This document shows, piece after piece, positions 23,623 to 28,975 of a DNA stretch of 28,975 nt. The DNA is from SIG565 sp045590755 (GTDB taxonomy: Bacteria; Bacillota; Clostridia; Oscillospirales; Acutalibacteraceae), in assembly GCA_045590755.1 (NCBI GenBank), contig JAZNRP010000039.1, positions 1-28,975 of the forward strand, written 5' to 3'. Each line of letters opens with the position of its first letter. Position 1 is the first letter of the stretch. Under the pieces are notes generated by a model. It was not told the DNA's origin and did not search any database. It worked only from the letters and a program-made list of their open reading frames with translations. The position numbers were made by a program, and so were the translations under genes.

Positions 23623-25884
23623 CTAATCCGCAATATTATCTGCGCTTGTATCGCGGAAATAAACAGTTATAACACTACCCGTTTCAACTTCAGTACCACT
23701 TTCAATACTCTGCTTGTAGGCAATAACCGACGACGACGATGTATTGCCTGCAAATTGAATATTCAGTCCTGCATTCTTAGCGGTTGCATTAACCGATGCA
23801 ATTGAAAGTGATGTAAAGTCCGGCACTATTGTTTTATTACTACTCTCTGTATTTTCTTCGGTGTAAAGTATAACTACACCACCTGAATGTAATGAATCTG
23901 TGGATGACGGCATCTGATTTATAACCTTTTCGCCGTTTCCGACTATCTTGTATGTCAGTTTAGCGCTTGTAATTTTGCTCTTGGCTACAGCAATATCGTC
24001 ACCTATTACCGACGGAACGCTAATAGAAAGTGATGCCAATTCTTGTTCTGTATACTGCGGTTCGTAGCCTAAATACGGCAAAACCTCACTCAAAATTTCT
24101 GCGCCGATAGGAGCCGCTACGGCAGAGCCGTAATACTGACCTGCACTTGGTTCATCTATCATTACAAGTACTGCGATTTCAGGGTCATCTATAGGTGCTA
24201 CCGCCATATAGGACGCAATATACAGTTCTTTTTCACTGCCCGATTCTAACTTTTCGGCAACCTTTTGGGATGTACCTGTTTTACCGCCCGTCTGATAGCC
24301 TGCGACATACATATTTTTACTGACACTCTTAGATACAACCGCCCCCATCATAGAACGGATTGTCTGGGATGTGGTTTCGGAAATTACCTGTCGCTTTACG
24401 GTACGCTCCACCGCTTCTACTATATTTCCTTCACTGTCTAACACCTTACTTACCACATGCGGCTCAACAAGATATCCGCCGTTAACCGCCGCCGATACGG
24501 CAGTTATCATCTGTATAGGTGTAATCTTAAAGGTCTGACCGAATGAAGAAGACGCTAATTCTACCGTTCCCATCTTGCTCACCGCGTGATAAACAGGGTT
24601 GGATTCACCGGGTAAATCTATTCCCGTCTTCTTAGTAAGTCCGAACGCTTCAAAATATTTAGAGAAGGTATCAATGCCTACAAGCTGACCTATCATAATA
24701 TAAGCAGGGTTGCAGGAATTAACCATTGTTTCCATAAGATTCTGTGTGCCGTGACCGCCCTTTTTATGACAGTCGTACCCTTGACCTGCTATATTGATGT
24801 GATAGGCACAGGTAAATGTGGAATTAAGATTAACAAGATTTTCTTCAAGCGCCATTGCCGCGGTTACTACCTTGAAAACCGAGCCCGGCTCATAGGTATC
24901 AGATACCGCTTTATTACGCCACTGAAGGTTTTGAAATTTAGCCTTTAATTCACTCTTTTTCTGTGCGTCGGTTTCTTCATCAACCAACGCCTGTTCTTCT
25001 GCAGATAAGGTAAACGGCTCGTTGGGGTCAAAGTCGCCTTTGATTGCCATAGCGAGAATTTCGCCCGTATTAACATTCATAACAATACAGGCACCCCTAC
25101 CTTGTGCCGCGTTTGCCAAAACGCCTTCTTCAAGGTATTTTTCGGCAATATACTGAACATAGTTATCTATTGTCAGCACAAGCGAATTACCCTGTATTGC
25201 TTCTTCTACGCGTTCATATGTCAGGGGCATATTAACGCCCTGCGCACTTTTTGCCGCAACCACACGACCTGCAACACCGGTAAGCTCTGTATCATAATAA
25301 CTCTCAATACCTGAAAGACCCTGATTATCACTACCAACAAAGCCCAACACTACAGAAGCGAGATTATCATTCGGGTAATAACGCTTTGTGGTTTCATCAA
25401 GACCTATATAATTTGACAATTCTAAATCCGAATTATCGGAAATGAATTTTCTTACTTCATCAGCAACCGCTTTATCAATCTTTTTCTTGACGATAACATA
25501 ATAAGATTTTTTCTCGGTATAGCTATAAACAGTCTCTCTGTCCAATTCCAAAATTCTTGAAAGGCCGTCAGCTATAGTGTTTTTAATGTTTTGCTTGGTA
25601 TCTTCATTTTTAAGTCTTGCTATACCGTTTGGAGTTATATAAACTGTCCACGCGGTAGAGCTTGTAGCCAAGGTATTCATATTTTTATCGTAAATGTTTC
25701 CGCGCGGAGCTGCAAGCAAGGTGTCGTAAAGCTGTTGCTCAAGCGCTTCGTTACGGTATTTATCGCCGTTTATTACGGCAATATCAACAAGACGGACCAC
25801 CGAAACCGATGCCGTCACAATAACTATTACCAGCATTGCGATAAGTATACGCGTAGCCATTGATTTGCTTGGTTTGTCTGTCAT
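23623..25884 (-). CDS. Class B penicillin-binding protein with PASTA domains (FtsI/PBP2B/SpoVD type)
   Basis: This 753-residue septal transpeptidase has a short cytoplasmic tail, one membrane helix (about 11-33) and a pedestal domain starting at about residue 58 (APRGNIYDKNMNTLA). The transpeptidase active sites are SVFK (Ser335-Lys338), SCN (390-392) and KTG (535-537). Two PASTA repeats at about 620-685 and 690-748 end the protein, as in SpoVD and PBP2B of Firmicutes. A charged insertion (about 285-320) between the NVNTGEILAMA strand and the active serine is often seen in clostridial members. GGAGG lies 13 bases before the ATG at 25884. It is preceded by a 113-base gap with a hairpin. Vegetative versus sporulation role cannot be told from sequence alone. 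Confidence 0.94.
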   Translation of the reverse strand: MTDKPSKSMATRILIAMLVIVIVTASVSVVRLVDIAVINGDKYRNEALEQQLYDTLLAAPRGNIYDKNMNTLATSSTAWTVYITPNGIARLKNEDTKQNIKNTIADGLSRILELDRETVYSYTEKKSYYVIVKKKIDKAVADEVRKFISDNSDLELSNYIGLDETTKRYYPNDNLASVVLGFVGSDNQGLSGIESYYDTELTGVAGRVVAAKSAQGVNMPLTYERVEEAIQGNSLVLTIDNYVQYIAEKYLEEGVLANAAQGRGACIVMNVNTGEILAMAIKGDFDPNEPFTLSAEEQALVDEETDAQKKSELKAKFQNLQWRNKAVSDTYEPGSVFKVVTAAMALEENLVNLNSTFTCAYHINIAGQGYDCHKKGGHGTQNLMETMVNSCNPAYIMIGQLVGIDTFSKYFEAFGLTKKTGIDLPGESNPVYHAVSKMGTVELASSSFGQTFKITPIQMITAVSAAVNGGYLVEPHVVSKVLDSEGNIVEAVERTVKRQVISETTSQTIRSMMGAVVSKSVSKNMYVAGYQTGGKTGTSQKVAEKLESGSEKELYIASYMAVAPIDDPEIAVLVMIDEPSAGQYYGSAVAAPIGAEILSEVLPYLGYEPQYTEQELASLSISVPSVIGDDIAVAKSKITSAKLTYKIVGNGEKVINQMPSSTDSLHSGGVVILYTEENTESSNKTIVPDFTSLSIASVNATAKNAGLNIQFAGNTSSSSVIAYKQSIESGTEVETGSVITVYFRDTSADNIAD

Positions 25885-25923
25885 TTACAAATGAGCCTCC
25901 GTGCTTCGTTAAAATGCTTGAAA

Positions 25924-25950
25924 ACGAGAGTTAAAAATTTTAACTCTCGT
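25924..25950 (-). terminator. Intra-operon hairpin between ftsL and the PBP gene
   Basis: The arms ACGAGAGTTAAAA and TTTTAACTCTCGT are perfectly complementary around a single base (25937); the true loop would be larger. On the minus strand it is followed by TTTC. It may act as a partial terminator, an attenuator or an mRNA stabiliser in the largest gap of the upstream dcw genes. Confidence 0.5.
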
Positions 25951-25997
25951 GTCTTAATTAGTATATTTTTATTGCCGACAAAGTATTACTTGTTATA

Positions 25998-26462
25998 TTA
26001 TTCATCCGACACAACCTTCTCACCGCTTGTGGTGATAGCAGTGTTTTTATCGTTTACATGTATGTACACTACCTGTTTTTTGTCCATTTTTTTCATGCCA
26101 AGCGTCTCGGCACTTTCGCCTAAATTATTATAGGAAATCATTTTTTCCATTTCCACAAAAAGCTTTGTGTACTCGGCATCCATAGCATTTATTTCGGTAT
26201 TAATGTCGTTTATAGCAGAATCAACTTCATTGATTCTTATTCGTAAAAAGATGTTTCCGCAGAGCGCTGCCAAGAAAAATGTACATAACAGTACAAACGC
26301 CACACTCACCGAAACCGCTTTGTGAGCCGCTTTGCGCTGCTTTTGTACGGCTTTCTTCTGGGGCATTTTTATAACATTATCAGTATTAACTTTTTTCTGT
26401 CTTGGCATAAACAATTCAAAATCGTACGCCAAACTATCGTTGTAATACTTAAAGTTATTCAA
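25998..26462 (-). CDS. ftsL: FtsL-type bitopic divisome protein
   Basis: The 154-residue protein has a basic cytoplasmic N-terminus (KKAVQKQRKAAHK), one membrane helix (about 49-74) and an extracytoplasmic coiled-coil stretch (about 76-125, INEVDSAINDINTEINAMDAEY). FtsL proteins have this topology and little sequence conservation; the assignment rests on topology plus position between rsmH and the class B PBP, the invariant place of ftsL. The family links FtsQ and the FtsB analogue to the FtsW-PBP synthase. The start is a TTG at 26462 with GAGGG in the right place; the first internal ATG has no ribosome site. Confidence 0.82.
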   Translation of the reverse strand: MNNFKYYNDSLAYDFELFMPRQKKVNTDNVIKMPQKKAVQKQRKAAHKAVSVSVAFVLLCTFFLAALCGNIFLRIRINEVDSAINDINTEINAMDAEYTKLFVEMEKMISYNNLGESAETLGMKKMDKKQVVYIHVNDKNTAITTSGEKVVSDE

Positions 26463-26476
26463 CCTTCATCCCTCTT

Positions 26477-27397
26477 TTAATTCTTAATTATTACACGCAA
26501 ATTCGCGCTTCTGCTCCTTAAATTTGTTTCCAGTTCTTGCTTACTTGCCGTTATTGGCTTTTTATTATATAATCTGCCGCGCGGTGTTTTGCCGCACACA
26601 CAAACGGGAAAATCAGGCGGACAAATACATCCTGTGCAATATTCCTTAAACTTTTGCTTTACCATTCTGTCTTCTAAAGAATGGAATGTTATTATTGATA
26701 AAACGCCATCCTTGTTTAGCAGTTCAAATGCCTTATCAAGCGCCGTCTCTAACGCTTCTAACTCGCCATTAACTGCAATTCTTATTGCCTGGAAGCATTT
26801 TCGTGCAGGGTGTCCGTCACGACGGGCCGCCGCAGGATAAGCACTTGCTATAATATCGGCAAGCTCTAAAGTAGTTTCTATCGGCTTTTCTGCCCTGCTC
26901 TGCTCAATCTTTTTAGCTATTCGGTATGCAAATTTTTCTTCGCCGTATTTTGTAAATATATTAGTCAGCTCACCAACAGTAAAATTATTGACAATATCTT
27001 TAGCGCTCATTCCCGTCTTGCTCATCCGCATATCAAGGGGCGCCGCTTTATGATAGGAAAATCCGCGCTCGGCATTATCAAGCTGAAAGGATGATACGCC
27101 AAGGTCAAGCAATATACCGTCTACCCGTTCTATGCCCATTCCCTTCAGTGCTACATCCATTTCACTGAAATTACTGTGTACAACCTGTGCGGGCAAGCCC
27201 TTTAAACGCTCGGTTGCCACCTTTACGGCATCAGGGTCGCGGTCAAAGCTTATTAGCCTACCATTTTTAAGTTTTTTTGCAATGCCCGACGAATGCCCTG
27301 CACCGCCCGCGGTGCCGTCTACATATATACCGTCAGGTTTAATGTTAAGTGACTCTAAAACTTCGTCAAATAAGACCGGTTTATGTTCAAATTCCAT
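26477..27397 (-). CDS. rsmH: 16S rRNA m4C1402 methyltransferase RsmH (MraW)
   Basis: RsmH N4-methylates C1402 of 16S rRNA using S-adenosylmethionine. The 306-residue protein opens with the family start FEHKPVLFDEVLESL and has the SAM-binding loop DGTAGGAGHS (about residues 26-35), LLDLGVSSFQLD, RDGHPARKCFQAIRIAVN and FHSLEDRMVKQKF. A CTGCICPPDFPVCVCG cysteine cluster near the C-terminus is common in Firmicute members. The ATG at 27397 is preceded by AAGGGT. A longer frame to 27484 overlaps mraZ and is rejected. The gene begins 10 bases after mraZ. Confidence 0.96.
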   Translation of the reverse strand: MEFEHKPVLFDEVLESLNIKPDGIYVDGTAGGAGHSSGIAKKLKNGRLISFDRDPDAVKVATERLKGLPAQVVHSNFSEMDVALKGMGIERVDGILLDLGVSSFQLDNAERGFSYHKAAPLDMRMSKTGMSAKDIVNNFTVGELTNIFTKYGEEKFAYRIAKKIEQSRAEKPIETTLELADIIASAYPAAARRDGHPARKCFQAIRIAVNGELEALETALDKAFELLNKDGVLSIITFHSLEDRMVKQKFKEYCTGCICPPDFPVCVCGKTPRGRLYNKKPITASKQELETNLRSRSANLRVIIKN

Positions 27398-27407
27398 ATT
27401 TACACCC

Positions 27408-27830
27408 TTATAACTGGAACTTATCTGCATCTGCAAATATATCTTCGGGAGTAAATGTATCCTCATTCGCCCAGAGTTCGCCACTCCAAAGCTCGATATA
27501 GGTGTCCATACCTATTAAATGTGCATTTGTTTGAAGACAAGCATACTCGCGCAAGGTTGGCGGTATGACAATTCTTCCCTGTGTATCAAACTCAACATTA
27601 AATGCACCGTCAAAAATAAAGCGTTTAATTCCGCTCGACTGTGCTGTCGGCAATTCCGATATTTTAGCTACTAACTTTTCCCATTCGTTAAAGGGATAAA
27701 TACAAAGACATCTCTTTCCGCTTATGCCACGGCATATAATAAAAGAGTTTCCTAAATCTTCTTTAAGACGCGAAGGAATGAAAACGCGACCCTTCTTATC
27801 TATATTATGGTCATATCCCCCGTAAAACAT
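27408..27830 (-). CDS. mraZ: Transcriptional regulator MraZ
   Basis: The 140-residue protein has two SpoVT/AbrB-like half-domains, each with the family motif: DKKGRVFIPSRLKE (about 12-25) and DTQGRIVIPPTLRE (about 82-95). MraZ forms a ring and binds repeated boxes upstream of its own operon, controlling dcw transcription. Four such boxes lie just upstream. It is the first gene of the dcw cluster. GGTGAAA upstream of the ATG is a modest ribosome site. Confidence 0.96.
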   Translation of the reverse strand: MFYGGYDHNIDKKGRVFIPSRLKEDLGNSFIICRGISGKRCLCIYPFNEWEKLVAKISELPTAQSSGIKRFIFDGAFNVEFDTQGRIVIPPTLREYACLQTNAHLIGMDTYIELWSGELWANEDTFTPEDIFADADKFQL

Positions 27831-27851
27831 CGAAATTTCACCTCATTTCTT

Positions 27852-27899
27852 CCACTTTGATACACTTTTATGTGAAAATACACCACTTTGTACCACTTT
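27852..27899 (-). promoter_or_regulatory. Four MraZ boxes in the dcw leader
   Basis: Read on the minus strand, AAAGTGG stands at 27893-27899, 27883-27889 and 27852-27858, and AAAGTGT at 27862-27868. Each pair has a 3-base spacer, so a 10-base period, and the pairs are 21 bases apart (about two helical turns). The AAAGTGK repeat matches the MraZ boxes described in Mollicutes. They lie between the -10 element and the mraZ ribosome site, a position suited to autorepression. Confidence 0.82.
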
Positions 27900-27906
27900 T
27901 ATTGTC

Positions 27907-27935
27907 ATTATACAACACTATTTGTACAATTGCAA
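27907..27935 (-). promoter_or_regulatory. Sigma-A promoter of the dcw operon
   Basis: On the minus strand TTGCAA (27930-27935) and TATAAT (27907-27912) are 17 bases apart. The start point would fall next to the first MraZ box, with a leader of about 70 bases. Confidence 0.78.
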
Positions 27936-27964
27936 TAGTTTTTTTGAAAAAAATAAAAAAATAA

Positions 27965-27988
27965 AGCAGTCAGTTTTATCTGACTGCT
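27965..27988 (-). terminator. Terminator of the zinc-ribbon protein gene
   Basis: The arms AGCAGTCAG and CTGACTGCT pair perfectly around a 6-base loop. On the minus strand a long T-rich tract (TTATTTTTTATTTTTT) follows. It starts about 14 bases after the stop at 28002 and insulates the dcw promoter. Confidence 0.9.
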
Positions 27989-28001
27989 AAAATAAATTTT
28001 A

Positions 28002-28424
28002 TTATATTAAAATGAAAACCTTGAAATCTATTCTGCACTTTGGACATTTTACATAATGTTTGCCGCGTTTTATAGGTAACCTTGAAACTGCCTTACAGTT
28101 AGGACAGGTCCTATAGCGTTTCGAGCCTATATTTTTTACGCGCTCTGTTAATAGCTTAAATTTTGGTTCAACTCTAAAGGAAAATTTTTCAAAAACACGG
28201 TTTTCGTTTTGCCTGGCTGATATATTTCTTGAGAACATTCTGAAGAAAATCAATATAAGCATTGCCCATTGTATTGTAAATAAAATATTCTTTGCTATTA
28301 AATTCCTAAGAAAGATATTTGCGACGGCGATAATAAAATACACCACCAGAGAAAATTTTCCAAGCTTATCTATTCCGTATCTGCCATACATAAAACTACG
28401 GATTTTATCAAAAAAACGATACAT
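28002..28424 (-). CDS. Small membrane protein with C-terminal zinc ribbon
   Basis: The 140-residue protein has two hydrophobic helices (about residues 25-45 and 48-65), a basic/aromatic linker and a C-terminal zinc-ribbon-like module: CPNC near 106-109 and CPKC near 126-129, separated by a lysine-rich hairpin. Similar unnamed proteins occur in Clostridia near mraZ; I do not recognise a named family or function. AGGAGGG lies just upstream of the ATG at 28424; a GTG two codons earlier is too close to that site. A weak extended -10 (TGCTAAAAT, -10 at 28446-28451) may be its promoter. It is divergent from the CarD remnant. Confidence 0.8.
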   Translation of the reverse strand: MYRFFDKIRSFMYGRYGIDKLGKFSLVVYFIIAVANIFLRNLIAKNILFTIQWAMLILIFFRMFSRNISARQNENRVFEKFSFRVEPKFKLLTERVKNIGSKRYRTCPNCKAVSRLPIKRGKHYVKCPKCRIDFKVFILI

Positions 28425-28495
28425 AAACACCCTCCTACTATTTTGATTTTAGCACAAAATTGTGAACAAATATACATTTTTTTGAAAATTAGGTA

Positions 28496-28524
28496 TTACA
28501 CAAAAAAATTTTAAATGTTATAAT
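28496..28524 (+). promoter_or_regulatory. Promoter of the CarD-like gene remnant
   Basis: TATAAT (28519-28524) preceded by TGT forms an extended -10. TTACAC (28496-28501), 17 bases upstream, is a poor -35. AGGAG and the ATG at 28556 follow. The regulatory region looks intact although the gene is broken. Confidence 0.6.
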
Positions 28525-28555
28525 TATATAAAGACAATAAGAATAGGAGATTAAA

Positions 28556-28812
28556 ATGTTTAAAATTAGCGATACCGTTGTTCACCCCGGTATGAGTGTT
28601 TGTAAAGCGGTGACCGTTCACATAATATTTTACTTATTAAAGAATTGCACGAGCAAAAGCTATGCTGGCAACAAACAGGAAAGCGACTGCGTATTTCTGA
28701 TGAAAAAATTTTTCGTGAAGCCGAAAAGTTGATTCACGAAGAGTTGGCATTTTCTATGAATATTGCGGTTGACGATGTAGCCGATTTTATTATGAAACAA
28801 CTTGAAATATAA
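28556..28812 (+). pseudogene. CarD-family transcription regulator with internal deletion
   Basis: The ATG at 28556, with AGGAG six bases before it, starts MFKISDTVVHPGMSVCK, the typical opening of CarD-type RNA-polymerase-binding regulators. That frame then becomes unrelated and stops at 28730-28732 after 58 residues. A different frame, from about 28606 to the stop at 28810-28812, encodes SGDRSHNILLIKELHEQK, then KRLRISDEKIFREAEKLIHE and an end DVADFIMKQLEI, the helical C-terminal domain of the same family. The region between (roughly 80 codons, most of the RNAP-interaction domain) is missing, and the join near 28603-28608 is out of frame. This reads as a decayed gene. An assembly error is possible but less likely. 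The start of an IS lies just downstream. Confidence 0.75.
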
Positions 28813-28873
28813 AGAAAAGACCTTGTGCTTTTACATTGAAATAGTCAATAGTTAGTAGACACAAAAAAACAAT

Positions 28874-28975
28874 TTAAGCTGCCAGTTCAATTCTGTATTG
28901 GACTGGCGGTTTTCTTTTAAGTTTTCGAACAGGCCGTATGTAATTGAAATAGTAAACGGTATCGGCAACGGTTTT
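28874..28975 (-). CDS. IS3-family transposase (OrfB), C-terminal 33 residues
   Basis: Only the last 33 codons plus stop are inside the window. The visible residues, KTVADTVYYFNYIRP followed by RKLKRKPPVQYRIELAA, match the conserved end of IS3-family OrfB integrases (typical form YNxxRPQxxLKxxTPxQYRxxL). The catalytic DDE residues would lie upstream, outside the window. Whether the element is intact cannot be judged. Confidence 0.72.
   Translation of the reverse strand, partial: KTVADTVYYFNYIRPVRKLKRKPPVQYRIELAA
28881..28907 (+). terminator. Hairpin inside the transposase 3' end, terminator-like on the plus strand
   Basis: The arms GCCAGTTCAAT (28881-28891) and ATTGGACTGGC (28897-28907) pair with one G-T mismatch around a 5-base loop. 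On the plus strand they are followed by GGTTTTCTTTT. It could stop transcripts entering the element from the CarD promoter, antisense to the transposase. Confidence 0.45.

Larger units (their letters stand above)
28837..28975 (-). mobile_element. End of an IS3-family insertion sequence (continues outside window)
   Basis: The right end of the window codes for the C-terminus of an IS3-family transposase on the minus strand. Beyond its stop, the sequence TAGTTAGTAGACAC (28849-28862) resembles the terminal repeats of IS3-family elements, and a TG at 28837-28838 could be the outer end. The exact edge and any target duplication cannot be fixed because the other end is not in the window. Confidence 0.6.

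Noticed and set aside
28556..28732. 58-codon open frame as a genuine small gene
   Set aside because: Only its first 17 codons look like a protein family (CarD); the rest is the out-of-frame reading of the CarD C-terminal domain.

Overview
The window is a chromosomal segment of a spore-forming Firmicute of the class Clostridia, most like the Ruminococcaceae/Oscillospiraceae group. The evidence is an intact division and cell-wall (dcw) cluster, a CtsR-McsA-McsB-ClpC stress operon, an alpha/beta-type small acid-soluble spore protein, a MurE with the meso-diaminopimelate signature DNPR, strong AAGGAG-type ribosome sites and moderately AT-rich DNA. Most genes lie on the minus strand.

Layout from left to right. 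Positions 1-1859 (minus) hold the N-terminal 619 residues of a secreted transglutaminase-like protein with a C-terminal wall-binding repeat region that runs off the window. Positions 2058-3737 (plus) hold a spore DNA-binding SASP, a UgtP/MGDG-synthase-type glycolipid glycosyltransferase and a DUF378 membrane protein. Positions 3763-8690 (minus) form a probable operon tepA - ftsK/spoIIIE - ComEC-like metallohydrolase - DMT permease, with a well-formed promoter at 8745-8773 and a bidirectional terminator at 3742-3784. Positions 8828-10501 hold a monocistronic GH123/DUF4091-type glycosidase with its own promoter and terminator. Positions 10649-15083 are the ctsR-mcsA-mcsB-clpC operon, whose promoter is bracketed by two CtsR boxes in opposite orientation. 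A 39-residue cysteine-rich membrane peptide lies on the plus strand at 15306-15425. Positions 15525-27830 (minus) are the dcw cluster: mraZ, rsmH, ftsL, a PASTA-containing class B PBP, murE, mraY, ftsW, murG, murA, ftsQ, ftsZ. ftsA, murF, murD, murC and murB are absent from it. Its leader carries four MraZ-type boxes. Positions 28002-28424 hold a small zinc-ribbon membrane protein.

The right end is the only clearly decayed or mobile part: a CarD-family regulator gene with an internal, out-of-frame deletion (28556-28812), followed within about 60 bases by the 3' end of an IS3-family transposase that leaves the window.

Functionally, the dcw genes make lipid II precursors (MurA, MurE, MraY, MurG) and the septal synthase and divisome (FtsW, PBP, FtsL, FtsQ, FtsZ). 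FtsK/SpoIIIE moves DNA across the septum. The McsAB-ClpC system marks proteins by arginine phosphorylation and degrades them. I did not find a convincing new multi-gene system. The best second looks are the operators of mraZ and ctsR, the Cys-rich peptide, the GH123 gene without a signal peptide, the FtsA-less cluster with an unusual FtsZ tail, and the CarD remnant beside an IS.
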